Numbered from the stretch's first letter, positions 18,341 through 28,385 are shown. The stretch: 64,000 bases of DNA from Edaphobacter lichenicola (GCF_014201315.1 NZ_JACHDY010000001.1:62001-126000), one strand, 5' to 3'. Program-made: numbers and translations. The notes: generated by a model from the sequence alone, not told the origin.

Positions 18341-18404
18341 GCCCACTTTATTCAGTGGGCGCTGGTGGCTTTGCTAAGAAAAGGGAGACTTATCGGGTAA
18401 GTCT
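18341..18404 (-). promoter_or_regulatory. two-hairpin leader upstream of nirA, candidate attenuator
   Basis: On the - strand, a 7-bp stem with 5-nt loop (AGACTTA CCCGA TAAGTCT, 18386-18404) comes first. A 7-bp stem with 6-nt loop (GCCCACT GAATAA AGTGGGC, 18341-18360) follows, then the T-rich run CTTCTTGTTTC. The second hairpin resembles a weak terminator 36 nt before the start codon. Nitrite/nitrate genes elsewhere are controlled by two-hairpin antitermination leaders (NasR/ANTAR), but the loop bases here do not clearly match that consensus. Confidence 0.4.
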
Positions 18405-18554
18405 ACAACTCAGGCAAAGGCAACGGCGCACGCGGTCGTGACAACACGTGCGACAAGCCATTGGCATAAGCTGAGTCAAACTCACCATCCCTCTAAGATA
18501 GTTGTCGCAGGACCACACGTCAAGGCTTCTCTATCTGCCCAGCGCACTCATCAC

Positions 18555-19229
18555 TCAATCCGCCTCTGCGAGTGAGAGCTTGTGCCGAACATCCGAACCG
18601 CGAACCCAGAAGATTACATCTTCGGCGATATTGGTGGCGTGGTCCGCCGCCCGCTCCAGGTTCCGCGAGATGATGATCGCATTCAACGCCTGCCCGCTCA
18701 CCACCGGATGCTGTTGCATCACCTCAATCAACTCATTCTGCACATCGCGGTTCATATCGTCGATCTCATCGTCCATAGCAAGCACGGACTCCGCCAGCTT
18801 CGCGTCCGCCTCCAGCAACGACTGAATCGCCCGGCGGATCATCACCCCAACCTTCTCGCCCATATCCGGTATGTCGATCGGCAGAGAGATCTTCGGAGAA
18901 TCCTGCAGGTACTGGGTCCGCGAAGCGATGTTGGTCGCTTGATCCCCAATGCGTTCCAGATCGCCGTTGATCTTAATCACCGACAGGATGAAACGAAGAT
19001 CGATAGCCATAGGCTGCTCTTTGGCCAGCAGGTCGTACGCCATCTCGTCTACATCACGTTCCGCCGCGTTGATCGCCGCTTCGATCTCCTTCACGTGGTC
19101 GCAAAGACTCAGATCCCCGGTAAGATAAGCTTCCAGCGACAACGAAAGAGCCTGCTGCGAAAGCGCAGCCATGGCGAGAAGTTTGTCTTTGAGAGCGACC
19201 AATTGCTGTTGAAAGTTGATACGGGGCAT
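18555..19229 (-). CDS. phoU: phosphate transport regulator PhoU
   Basis: 224 residues made of two three-helix PhoU repeats, with the signature metal-binding strings DEIDDMNRDVQNEL and ERIGDQATNIA / ERAADHATNIAEDV. PhoU links Pst phosphate transport to PhoR/PhoB signalling. No pst or phoB genes lie next to it here, so it is an orphan copy or the pst operon ends elsewhere. Confidence 0.92.
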   Translation of the reverse strand: MPRINFQQQLVALKDKLLAMAALSQQALSLSLEAYLTGDLSLCDHVKEIEAAINAAERDVDEMAYDLLAKEQPMAIDLRFILSVIKINGDLERIGDQATNIASRTQYLQDSPKISLPIDIPDMGEKVGVMIRRAIQSLLEADAKLAESVLAMDDEIDDMNRDVQNELIEVMQQHPVVSGQALNAIIISRNLERAADHATNIAEDVIFWVRGSDVRHKLSLAEAD

Positions 19230-19346
19230 TCGGGAGACCTTCGATCTGGGAGCGTTCCACTATTGTGACGTAAATAAGGCGAAGAGACCAAGGAATATTA
19301 TGACTTCCGGCTCCACGAATGGTACACAATTCGTGTCACAGGCGGA

Positions 19347-22300
19347 TTACTTGTAAAGCAGGTAGGTCTGGCGTTGGCGCTCAAAAGTAGCCAGGTCCGT
19401 CGCCCATCCGGCTGCGATCTTATGGGGATCGTCCAGGTTGGTCAGCGCCTGCATCGTATCCACGTTTGTCACCAGGTACGCAGCCTTTGCCAACTGAAAC
19501 TCTGGATAGAGATGATGCAACGCACTGAGCAGTTCGATCCCCATCTCAGGCGAATTGAAAGCAACTCGGTCCGTCACAGTAAAAGCAATCCCAGGGATCG
19601 ACTTCCCGTGAGAGGGATAGTGATTGGAGTCCTCTGCAACCGCAAAGTTAGTCGGTGCGAAGCTCACTCCAGCAATCTTTCGCGCGGTCAGGTAAGCTGC
19701 CAGCTCCGGCGCATTGATGTAGGGCGCGCCAATATGCTCATAAGGTTTATCCGTTCCGCGGCCAACAGATATGTTCGTCATCTCAGCCAGACCCACAGCG
19801 GGATAGAGCGTCGCCGCCGTCGGAGTCCGCAGGTTCGGGCTCGGATTTGTCCACTTCAATCCCGTCTCATCAAAGTACTGTGTGCGAGACCAGTTCTTCA
19901 TCGGCACCACAACCAGCTGCGCGTGAATGGGAACCAGAATGTTAGGCGAGGTAGGACCCGAAACTCGCCGTTCGCTGTTGAAATAAAGTGCAAGCTCCCC
20001 AAGAGTCATGCCGTTGCGCACAGGCATCGGCATGTAATTGTTATAAGACTCAGCCCCTGCATCAGACACTGGTCCCTGCACCGCCACACCCCCGTTTGGG
20101 TTCGGACGATCCAGCAGAATAATCTCAATATGTGCCTGCGCCGCCGCCTCGAGAAAGTATCCAACCAGCGCTTCATAGGTGTAAAACCGCACTCCTACAT
20201 CCTGCAGATCAATCACCACAGCATCAAGATCTTTCAGAGACTCGGGGCTGGGATGGCGCTGTTCAGGCTTCGCGCCATAAAGGCTCAGTATCGGGAGCTT
20301 GGTCGCAGGATCCACATCATTGCCGATTTTGACAGTATCCTTCGTCCCCAGAAGACCATGCTCGGGCGAGAACAACGTCTTCAGCTCAACCTCCGGCAAG
20401 CTGTGCTGCAAGATGTCGATCGTCCGTCTGCCTTCGCGATCAACTCCGGTCTGGTTCGTCAGCAACCCGAGCCTCAAGTGGTCGCCGTGGCGTTTCGCAG
20501 CCTTCGCCAGAGCCTCGAAGTGAGTCGCCTCAAGCACGTCAACTCCCGTGAGCGTCTCCGTGCTGGCAATAGTAGTGGAATGCTCGACGTCAACACGCAT
20601 CGCACGGGCTGCAGCGGAGGCTACCTGTCCCCGCAAAACTGAGATAGGTGGCGCGCCACGCGGATGAATCGCATTCGACAAAATAACGACAAAGCTGTCG
20701 CTCTCCGGATCCATCCACAGTGAGGTCCCGGTAAACCCCGTATGCCCGAAGCTCCCGATCGGAAACATCTCGCCGCGCGGCCGCGAAAACGCCGAATTGA
20801 TATCCCAGCCAAATCCCCGCACCGCCACGCCGGTTGTTGTCTTTCCATCTGGAGTAAAGATCGTTGCGCCGGTCACCGCGGCAGTCGGCTGCTCCGGCTC
20901 TGTCATCAACTTTAAAGTCGCCTGACTCAACGGAAAGTTGCTCGCCCTCCCGGCAAGCCGATCCAACAACCCCTGGGCGAACAGCGCAACATCCGCAGCC
21001 GTAGAAAACACTCCAGCATGCCCCGCAACTCCACCCATTCGTCGAGTAGTCGGGTCATGCACAGTCCCGCGCAACATCCGCCCAAAGTCAGGATTCGTAG
21101 CCGTACCTTGATCGTCATAAGCGGTAGGCGCGATCTGCGGAATCCACTGTTCGCGCCGCCATCCATCCGATTTGCAAGGATCAAATCCATGGCCGCCGGC
21201 GTTCGTCAGCAAACCAGTGCTGTCCGGCAGCGTCCCACATGCTTTATCCACAGGCAGATATCTCGTATGCGTCATCCCCAGCGGCCCGAAGATATGCTCC
21301 TGCGCATACTCCTCCAATGGCTGCCCAGTGATCTTCTCCACCAGCGCCCCTAGCGTGATGAAGTTGATATCCGAATACTTGAAGTGCGTCCCCGGCACCG
21401 TCTCCAGCGTCGCACTCATCGCGCGCCGAATCCCCTCCGCCTTATCCGGAGCAGCCAACCCCCACGCATCCTTTAGGTCAATATCCTCCGGCAAACCCGA
21501 GTAGTGCGTCAGCAACTCACGAATCGTAACCGCCTGCTTCCCATTCACCGCAAACTCCGGCAGATACTTCGCCACCGGATCGTCAAACTGAAGCTTATGC
21601 GCCTCATACAGCTTCATCACCGCCGTAGCCGTAACCAGGCACTTCGTCAGCGAAGCCATATCGAAGATCGTGTCTTGCGTCATCGGCTCCACAGCAGGTT
21701 CAAGCGCCCGATTCCCATACGCCTTTTCAAACACGGTTCTTCCATCATGGTTGATGAGCACTACCGCACCCGGTATCTTCTTCGCGCTGATCGCCTCATC
21801 CACAAGCGTCGAGACCGCGCTGAAGTCATAGCCCTTACTCGTCTCCGCTTGCGTTACTTCCGCAGCCCCTTGCGATGGAAGCAGAAAGGGAAGAGAGAGC
21901 GCGATCACCATCCCAGCTACCTTAGCCGCCGATCGTTGCGACTTCCGCTTGGTGCCATCCCCGCGAAACAACAAGCTCCCAACCGACCCAACCGCAAAGG
22001 TGACGATCGACCCAATCAGCACATACCAGGTGAACGCAATATGTGGAATCGTGATCGGTCCAACCTTGATCACACCCGGCGAGAGCCAAAGCAAAAGATT
22101 CAGCCCAAACCCGCAGATCATCCCCAGAATCGCTCCCGTCTGCGTGGCGTATCGAGTCAGCGTTCCTAGCAGGAACACACCCAGCAAAGCCCCGTAGGCC
22201 ACCGAGGCAATCGACAACCCCACCTCCACCACGTGTCCCTTCCCGCCAGCAAACACGCTATACATCGCAACCCCAAACAGCACCAGTGCCCAAACGACAG

Positions 22301-23453
22301 TGCTCGAGCGCGAGATCATCATCCGTTCGCGGTCATCCGCCTCCGGCCGCCAATGCATATAGAAGTCCACCACCGTCGTCGAAGAAAGCGAGTTCAACGC
22401 CGCGCTCAAATTCGACATCGCCGCCGCAAGAATCGCAGCCACCAGCAGCCCCGCAATTCCAATCGGCATCTCCCGCACGATGAACGTCGGGAAGATCCGA
22501 TCTGCCGACGCGAACACCGCCGGATGCAGCCCGTAAAAAACATACAGCCCCACACCGATCAGCAGAAACAGCGTGAACTGCAAAAAGATCACCGCTCCAC
22601 TCGCCAGCAGCGCCAGCCGCGACTCCCGCAGACTCCGCGCCGCCAGCATCCTCTGCACCATCAACTGATCCGTGCCATGCGACGCCATCGTCAGGAACGT
22701 CCCCCCCAACACGCCCGCCCAGAACGTATAGCTCTGCGTCAGGTTCAGCGCAAAATGAAACAGCCGAAACTTACCCGCCGCCGCCGCGACTTCGTGAATC
22801 TGCGACCACCCCCCAGGTACATGCGTTCCCAGCGTAAAGATCGCAACCATCGTCCCGCCGATATAGATCGCCATCTGCACCACATCGGTCCAGATCACCG
22901 CCGCCATCCCGCCCTCGAACGTATACAGCAGCGTAAGCGCCGAGATAATCCCAATCGACAACACATCCCGCGTCCCAATCGCGATCCCCACCACGATGCT
23001 CACCGCGAACACCCGTACTCCCTCCGCCGCCGCCCGAGTCAGCAGAAACAATCCCGCAGTCACCTTGTGCAGCGTATGTCCGAAGCGCTGATCGATCAGC
23101 TGATACGCGGTCAACATTCGCCCCTCAAAATATTTGGGCAGAAAGATCAACGCCACCACCACGCGGCCCAGCATGTACCCGATCACAATCTGCAGAAATC
23201 CGAAGTCCCCCGCAAACGCCACACCCGGAATACTGATGATCGTCAGCGTACTCGTCTCCGCAGAGACGATCGACAGCGCAATCGCCCACCAGGGAATCGT
23301 CTGGTCAGCCAGAAAATAACTGCGCAGCGATCTCGCATTCGGATCTTTCCCGCTCCGAAATCGCAGGCCGAAGAGAGTGATACCGATCAGATAAACGACG
23401 ATCAAACCGAGATCGAAGGGATGAAGGCGCGTTGGAGTTACGGCAGCATACAT
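19347..23453 (-). CDS. SSS-family symporter / serine beta-lactamase-like hydrolase / NamZ (DUF1343) triple fusion
   Basis: 1368 residues from the ATG at 23453; a start at 23564 adds a tail without membrane character. Residues about 10-500 are a 13-14-helix sodium:solute symporter. Residues 503-533 (a KRK-rich stretch, then GMVIALSLPFLLPSQGAA) look like an internal signal peptide or helix that would place the rest outside. Residues 540-960 are a class-C beta-lactamase-like hydrolase with SxxK (SLTK, Ser near 601) and YSDIN. Residues 990-1368 are DUF1343/NamZ, an exo-N-acetylmuramidase family (GLLTNQTG, FSPEHG, DLQDVGVRFYTY). In Bacillus the same activities are separate neighbours (ybbE, ybbC/namZ plus a transporter). 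A role in peptidoglycan fragment cleavage and uptake is inferred. Confidence 0.85.
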   Translation of the reverse strand: MYAAVTPTRLHPFDLGLIVVYLIGITLFGLRFRSGKDPNARSLRSYFLADQTIPWWAIALSIVSAETSTLTIISIPGVAFAGDFGFLQIVIGYMLGRVVVALIFLPKYFEGRMLTAYQLIDQRFGHTLHKVTAGLFLLTRAAAEGVRVFAVSIVVGIAIGTRDVLSIGIISALTLLYTFEGGMAAVIWTDVVQMAIYIGGTMVAIFTLGTHVPGGWSQIHEVAAAAGKFRLFHFALNLTQSYTFWAGVLGGTFLTMASHGTDQLMVQRMLAARSLRESRLALLASGAVIFLQFTLFLLIGVGLYVFYGLHPAVFASADRIFPTFIVREMPIGIAGLLVAAILAAAMSNLSAALNSLSSTTVVDFYMHWRPEADDRERMMISRSSTVVWALVLFGVAMYSVFAGGKGHVVEVGLSIASVAYGALLGVFLLGTLTRYATQTGAILGMICGFGLNLLLWLSPGVIKVGPITIPHIAFTWYVLIGSIVTFAVGSVGSLLFRGDGTKRKSQRSAAKVAGMVIALSLPFLLPSQGAAEVTQAETSKGYDFSAVSTLVDEAISAKKIPGAVVLINHDGRTVFEKAYGNRALEPAVEPMTQDTIFDMASLTKCLVTATAVMKLYEAHKLQFDDPVAKYLPEFAVNGKQAVTIRELLTHYSGLPEDIDLKDAWGLAAPDKAEGIRRAMSATLETVPGTHFKYSDINFITLGALVEKITGQPLEEYAQEHIFGPLGMTHTRYLPVDKACGTLPDSTGLLTNAGGHGFDPCKSDGWRREQWIPQIAPTAYDDQGTATNPDFGRMLRGTVHDPTTRRMGGVAGHAGVFSTAADVALFAQGLLDRLAGRASNFPLSQATLKLMTEPEQPTAAVTGATIFTPDGKTTTGVAVRGFGWDINSAFSRPRGEMFPIGSFGHTGFTGTSLWMDPESDSFVVILSNAIHPRGAPPISVLRGQVASAAARAMRVDVEHSTTIASTETLTGVDVLEATHFEALAKAAKRHGDHLRLGLLTNQTGVDREGRRTIDILQHSLPEVELKTLFSPEHGLLGTKDTVKIGNDVDPATKLPILSLYGAKPEQRHPSPESLKDLDAVVIDLQDVGVRFYTYEALVGYFLEAAAQAHIEIILLDRPNPNGGVAVQGPVSDAGAESYNNYMPMPVRNGMTLGELALYFNSERRVSGPTSPNILVPIHAQLVVVPMKNWSRTQYFDETGLKWTNPSPNLRTPTAATLYPAVGLAEMTNISVGRGTDKPYEHIGAPYINAPELAAYLTARKIAGVSFAPTNFAVAEDSNHYPSHGKSIPGIAFTVTDRVAFNSPEMGIELLSALHHLYPEFQLAKAAYLVTNVDTMQALTNLDDPHKIAAGWATDLATFERQRQTYLLYK

Positions 23454-23577
23454 TCGTGCCAGTGTATAGCGACACGCCGCCTGCACGCAGCAGACCGCGC
23501 CACACCCAGATGCGCCGAACGAAGGTTGCACCCACAGAGGGTTCCGCGTCCCTGCGCCTGACATATCATTTCAAGGT

Positions 23578-24497
23578 ATGGCTCTGTTTCTCGCGATCGA
23601 CGCAGGCGGTACAAAGACACGTTGTCTCCTTGCCGATGAGACGAAGATCCTGGGCCACGCCATCACCGGAAGCGTAGAGCTCACGCGCGTCAGCGAAGCG
23701 GAGGCCTCCTCCCACCTTCGAGCGATGCTGGCGGAGGTCTCTCAGGTAGCCAACGTAAGCCTCGGCGAGCTCTCGCAAACCTGTGTCGGACTCGCCGGTC
23801 TATCCATCGATGCCGTTCGCGAGTGGCCGAGCGCGAGATTGGAGCCGTCATCGGTGGGGACCTGCACCTCATAAGCGACGAAGAGATAGCCCTCGAAGGC
23901 GCATTCCGCGGCGGCCCCGGCATCCTCATCATCGCCGGCACAGGCTCGAGCATCATCGGCCGCGCCGCCGACAGAGCCATATATCAGGCTGGCGGCTGGG
24001 GCCCGTCTCTGGGCGACGAAGGCTCCGGCTTCTGGATAGCACAGGAGGCTCTACGCGCTGGTTTCTGGGCCAAAGATCGCGGTGTCGCAACCACCTTGCT
24101 CGCCGAGATCGGCGAGTTCTGGGGACTCAAATCTCTCGGCGAAATCGTCGAGATGGCTAACGCCCGCCCCGGTCCAGACCTCCCAGCGCTCGTCCCAATC
24201 ATTGTGCGATGCGCAGAGGCCGGTGACGACCTGGCCATCGCTGTCCTCGAGCGCGCAGGCGTAGAGCTTGCCGAGCAGGTGGCTCTCGTCGCCTTGAAGA
24301 TGAAGGAGTCCGGCGGCAGGCGCAAGATCGAAGCGGCCTGCACCGGAAGTATTCTCGAGCACATCTCGCTGGTTCGCGCAGCAATGGTAGCCGCTCTCAA
24401 GACCTCTTCCCCCGGAGTAAAAGTCCTGGAGGGCGTCGTCGATTCTTTGGAAGGCGCGCTCTGGCGGGCAAGGGAAGCAGCCAGAACAGACTCGTAA
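23578..24497 (+). pseudogene. BadF/BadG-type N-acetylhexosamine (GlcNAc/MurNAc-like) kinase, frameshifted
   Basis: Two abutting frames together make one family-length protein of about 306 residues. The first (23578-23874) carries the ATPase phosphate-1 motif LAIDAGGTKTRCLLAD and GLAGLSIDAVRE. The second (from about 23823 to 24497) continues with AEREIGAVIGGDL, IIAGTGSS, GGWGPSLGDEGSGFWI and TGSIL. The frame changes at about 23821-23825 and needs one extra base to restore. It is either a real single-base deletion or a sequencing error; a programmed shift is not evident. The intact kinase would phosphorylate a sugar imported by the adjacent symporter fusion, plausibly MurNAc or GlcNAc. Confidence 0.8.
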
Positions 24498-24529
24498 CCC
24501 TCCGCCTGAAGTTAGCCTCGGCGATCGCG

Positions 24530-25873
24530 TTAGTGTCCTCCTAGACGAACCTCTTCGGCTCGCAGCGCAAGCCCCCGCGCCACTGACGTAAATTCATTGC
24601 CTGTACGCACACGCGGTGCACCAAACCGGGATTCGAAGATGCGACGCACCGCGGGAACGAAGCTGGTTCCTCCGGTCAAAAACACTCGGTCAACCTCTCC
24701 TGCAGGAATGTTGCTTGTAGCCAGCAGGGTATCGACGCACCGTTCAATCGACTGCAACTCTTCCGCGATCCAGCCTTCAAACTCCTTGCGCTCAACCGTC
24801 GCGACGAGATCCATGCTTCCATCGCGAAAGTGAAACTCGGCAGACTCGTGATGCGACAGCTCAACCTTCAAACGCTGGACAGCCTGATGTAGCTGATATC
24901 CAAGATCCTCTTCGATCAAGTTGATGAGCGCTTCGATCTTCTCCGGCTCCTGCGCCCGCGCCCGTGCGCTCTTCAGAATCTCCGCGACATTTCGCGTCTT
25001 CAGAAACGAGAGGTAGTGCCAGCGTTCCAGGTTGGCATAGATCCACGCTGGAGCCGCCGGGATGATGCTCGCCGGCCGGTCCGGAGCCTGCGCGTAAGAC
25101 CGCTCAAAGCTATCAGAGCCAAGCGCCGGAGAAACCAGCTTACGGACAATCCGAGCGTCGAAGCTGTCACCGGCCAGCCCAAGCCCGCTATTACCCAGAA
25201 GATCCTTAGCCGTCCGCCCACGTGCGCGAACGCCGGGACCGACATGCAGCAACGAGAAGTCGCTCGTGCCGCCGCCGAAATCCCCAATCACAATCAGTTC
25301 GTCATGATCGAGTGTGGACTCGTACGCGTAGGCCGCCGCAATCGGCTCCAACTCGAACTCTACCGACTCGAAACCAGCATGGACGAACGCCTGTCGCAGT
25401 CGCTGCGCGGCAAACTCATCATCTTCTACGCTCTCCGCACCAACGAAGCGCACGGGCCGTCCCACCGTAGCATGGCGCACTGGCCGCCCCATCTGCCGCT
25501 CGGCAGACAATCTCAGATCGGTAAGGATACGAGCGATCAGGTCTTCAATGGTGTAACGCCGACCAAACACTTCAGTCCCGGTCAGCGTCCGGCTGGTGAG
25601 ATAGGACTTGAGAGACTGAATCAGCCGGCCCTTATGTTCAGCACGAAGATAGTGCTCGATCGCCTGTGGCCCACTAAATCCTTTAATTTGCGTACGACTC
25701 GCATGCCTCTGCTGCTCCAAATACAGCACAGAGCGGAATGACTCCGTCGTCGCCGCTCCCGCAGGAAAGGAGACCAACTCCACTTCGCCCTTCCCGCAGG
25801 TAAACGCGATGGAGCTGTTCGTTGTGCCGAAATCAATTCCGAGTGAGGGGCCGATGGAGTCCGTCGAAAGCAT
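24530..25873 (-). CDS. Hsp70-family protein (YegD-like)
   Basis: 447 residues comprising mainly the actin-like ATPase of Hsp70: phosphate-1 loop GIDFGTTNSSIAF, phosphate-2 loop VIGDFGGGTSDFSLL, and adenosine motif FLTGGTSFVPAVRRIF. The usual DnaK substrate-binding domain is absent, and the arrangement matches the shorter YegD-type proteins. Its substrate is unknown. It lies between the salvage genes but converges with the kinase gene, so a link with them is not implied. Confidence 0.88.
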   Translation of the reverse strand: MLSTDSIGPSLGIDFGTTNSSIAFTCGKGEVELVSFPAGAATTESFRSVLYLEQQRHASRTQIKGFSGPQAIEHYLRAEHKGRLIQSLKSYLTSRTLTGTEVFGRRYTIEDLIARILTDLRLSAERQMGRPVRHATVGRPVRFVGAESVEDDEFAAQRLRQAFVHAGFESVEFELEPIAAAYAYESTLDHDELIVIGDFGGGTSDFSLLHVGPGVRARGRTAKDLLGNSGLGLAGDSFDARIVRKLVSPALGSDSFERSYAQAPDRPASIIPAAPAWIYANLERWHYLSFLKTRNVAEILKSARARAQEPEKIEALINLIEEDLGYQLHQAVQRLKVELSHHESAEFHFRDGSMDLVATVERKEFEGWIAEELQSIERCVDTLLATSNIPAGEVDRVFLTGGTSFVPAVRRIFESRFGAPRVRTGNEFTSVARGLALRAEEVRLGGH

Positions 25874-25931
25874 GATCTTCTAGATTGCCAGATCTTCCGA
25901 CTTCAGCGCCACACCCGTCTCCCCAAAAGAC

Positions 25932-28136
25932 TCACTTCGTAGTCGGAGGAGCAGCAGCAGGAGCCGGCGGCGGTATGCCCACGTCCGCAGCCGGCGGCAC
26001 GGTGTGAGAATCCGACCACTGACGCTGCGCACTCCGAAGTCTGTCGCTGCGACCCTCCCATATCCCCACCGTGTAGTCGTAGTGTTCAAGCACAGGCCGC
26101 AGCGCGTATGCGCGATTCGACCGATACCACGCCTGCTCGTACAAATCCCGCAGCAGGGAATAGGCATCAATGAAATCCTGAATTCGACCGTTCACGCCAT
26201 TAATATCCGAGAGTTCACGACTCACGCTCATGCGCTGCTTCTTATCCGTCGTGTTCTGCATCGCATAAGCGCGTTGATAACCCTGGGCAATCTCCTCAGA
26301 CAGCTGAAACTTCAACCCGATCAGATCCATGCGCCGAGCGCCGAGTTCAAGAGCGTCGATAGCCGCAGTCTCCCGAAGCGTCGTAGGCGCGCTTGGATAA
26401 GAGTCCGCAGGATCATAAGCCTTAGGCCCCGTCGAAACCGCAGGCAGCGCAGGCGCCGCAGCCCTTGCCTGTGCAATCAGAGTCAACGCCCGCTCCGCAT
26501 GAAGCCGCAGCTCATGCGCATACGGAAGCACCTGCGCCCCGATCCTGATCCCGTCCTTCGACATCGGGTCCAGCCAGAAGATGCTGTTGGTTCCATCCCC
26601 TTCCTTCGCCTGGTCCTTCAACACGGAGTGCGCCAGCATCATCTCCTTCTGCGCCTCATTCAGATCTCCTGTCGCGTCTCCATGAAACACCTGCGCATAG
26701 GCGTTCTGAAAGTCAGGAATGGACGACTCACCCTTCTGCCAGGCTGCCGCTGCGCCAAACAGAATCCCATACCAATCCTGATTGAAGAGTCCTTCCCCGT
26801 CATCATTCCAGATCGTGTTCAACTGTCCCGTCGCCCCCAGCCGTTGCCCATCGGCCGTAAACCGCTGAATATTCTCCAGCGCATAGTTGTTGTTCGGATA
26901 AACCTTCCTGAAGTTGTTCACGCTCGGAGCCACCCACGTCTCCATCCCCGCATTCGTAAACGGCGTCAAAAACCGGTCATACCCACGAGCCTCCGGGCTA
27001 TAAACCCACGCAACCGCGATCGTCGAATCCTTGAACGACTGCGGTAGGTCCTTCAGCAAATCGGGCGAATCCTGCGCGATATCCCCCCAAAACAGGAACC
27101 TGCGATTAAGCGGCTTCAACTCCGTCACAATACGCTGCAGAAAATCCAGATAAACCGGCCCAAGCCCGCGCGTATCCACATCAGCCTTAGTCTGCCCCAG
27201 TCCCAGGTCCACCGTCTCATCCGCGCCGATGTGCAAAAACGGGCCAGGATACAGCGCCGCCAGCTCCGTAAACATCTGCTTGATCAGTGCAATCGACCCC
27301 GGCTGCCCCGGCGCCAGCACCGCGCCATGCGGAGTCTCCGCCAGCGGCTGATACTGCTCCCACGCCAAATTGTGATGCAGATGCCCAAACGCCTCCTGCT
27401 CCGGAACCACATCAATGTGATACAGCCGCGCATACTCCACCAGCTCTCTGGCCTCCTCCGCCGAAACACTCCCCCCCGGCGGAGCCATCAGCGGATTCGA
27501 AGGATACTGCTGCGTATGCTCAAAGTAGGGCGAGTACAAGTTGACCTTATAGGCCGCCAGCGTCCGAATCAGGTGCTTCTGAAACTCCAGCGTCGTCACC
27601 GGCCCCCGCGACAGATCATCATCCAGCCCCCGATACTTCATCGCTGGCCAATCCCTCACGTTGGCCCAATGCAGCACTGCCCTCCCCCCATCCCCCTCGA
27701 TCAGCTGCTTAACCGTCTGCACCCCATAAAACAACCCCGCAGCCGAATCCCCAACCACGGTCAACGTGTTCCCAGTCTTCGTAATCACATAGCCTTCGGC
27801 CTTCATCTCGTCGGTAAACTTTGCCTCCGGATGAGCACTCGTCCGCGCCAGCTCAATCGCAACTGCCCCCGCCGACCCCACGATGCCGCGCTCCTTCAGC
27901 GACGCAGCCAAATCGTCCGCCGCAAAGCGGTCCTCCACACCACAGGGAGCCACGCAAAAAATACCCACCCCATGTGTCAACGCCTCATCCCCCGTCGCAT
28001 GAATCTCACGCGGCATCGGAATCAACTTAATAGCAGACGGAGCAGACCCATTAACAGAAGACTGAGCCGAACCGACAGAAGCAAAGAGGCCAAAGCCCAC
28101 CAGGAGAGCGCCAAGACGGTAACAGGACATGAACAT
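25932..28136 (-). CDS. GH20 beta-N-acetylhexosaminidase, secreted
   Basis: 734 residues with a signal peptide (MFMSCYRLGALLVGFGLFASVGSA), a GH20 N-terminal alpha/beta domain (about 35-155) and a GH20 barrel (from WPAMKYRGLDDDLSRG onward). The catalytic pair is visible as Asp306-Glu307 in LHIGADE. It would release terminal GlcNAc or GalNAc from chitin, glycans or peptidoglycan fragments outside the cytoplasm. The long C-terminus (about 480-700) is helical, and the end is Pro/Ala-rich. Upstream of it lie the Hsp70, kinase and NamZ-fusion genes, fitting amino-sugar salvage. Confidence 0.88.
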   Translation of the reverse strand: MFMSCYRLGALLVGFGLFASVGSAQSSVNGSAPSAIKLIPMPREIHATGDEALTHGVGIFCVAPCGVEDRFAADDLAASLKERGIVGSAGAVAIELARTSAHPEAKFTDEMKAEGYVITKTGNTLTVVGDSAAGLFYGVQTVKQLIEGDGGRAVLHWANVRDWPAMKYRGLDDDLSRGPVTTLEFQKHLIRTLAAYKVNLYSPYFEHTQQYPSNPLMAPPGGSVSAEEARELVEYARLYHIDVVPEQEAFGHLHHNLAWEQYQPLAETPHGAVLAPGQPGSIALIKQMFTELAALYPGPFLHIGADETVDLGLGQTKADVDTRGLGPVYLDFLQRIVTELKPLNRRFLFWGDIAQDSPDLLKDLPQSFKDSTIAVAWVYSPEARGYDRFLTPFTNAGMETWVAPSVNNFRKVYPNNNYALENIQRFTADGQRLGATGQLNTIWNDDGEGLFNQDWYGILFGAAAAWQKGESSIPDFQNAYAQVFHGDATGDLNEAQKEMMLAHSVLKDQAKEGDGTNSIFWLDPMSKDGIRIGAQVLPYAHELRLHAERALTLIAQARAAAPALPAVSTGPKAYDPADSYPSAPTTLRETAAIDALELGARRMDLIGLKFQLSEEIAQGYQRAYAMQNTTDKKQRMSVSRELSDINGVNGRIQDFIDAYSLLRDLYEQAWYRSNRAYALRPVLEHYDYTVGIWEGRSDRLRSAQRQWSDSHTVPPAADVGIPPPAPAAAPPTTK

Positions 28137-28385
28137 AACGGTAAATCAGTTCCGCGACACAAGGGGTTACTCAATTCAGTCCAGCAAAATCAAAAAAATT
28201 ACCAAAGTTCATGAAATATCCAAAGTGAAACGTATTTTCTCGGTGAATACCGCACAAATTATTCCTCTGTTCACACGACTTTGTGAGCATAACTCAAAGA
28301 GCAAAGGAAGAGAGTTGGAGTGGGCCTACAAGCCCCGCACCCTTTCTTGTTGTCCTTGTGCCTTTTCATACTTTTGCGAGGTTCC
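28137..28385. other. AT-rich intergenic promoter region
   Basis: About 250 nt between the divergent GH20 and porin genes, clearly lower in GC than its surroundings. It contains a small hairpin (GGGCCTACAAGCCC, near 28322) in the porin leader. No gene is seen. Confidence 0.4.

Noticed and set aside
18386-18404. ANTAR/NasR antitermination site
   Set aside because: Two hairpins are present, but loop sizes and bases do not match the consensus I recall, so only a generic attenuator was proposed.
22233-23561. 442-residue + strand open frame over the symporter domain
   Set aside because: Arg/His/Gln-rich shadow of the membrane-protein frame.
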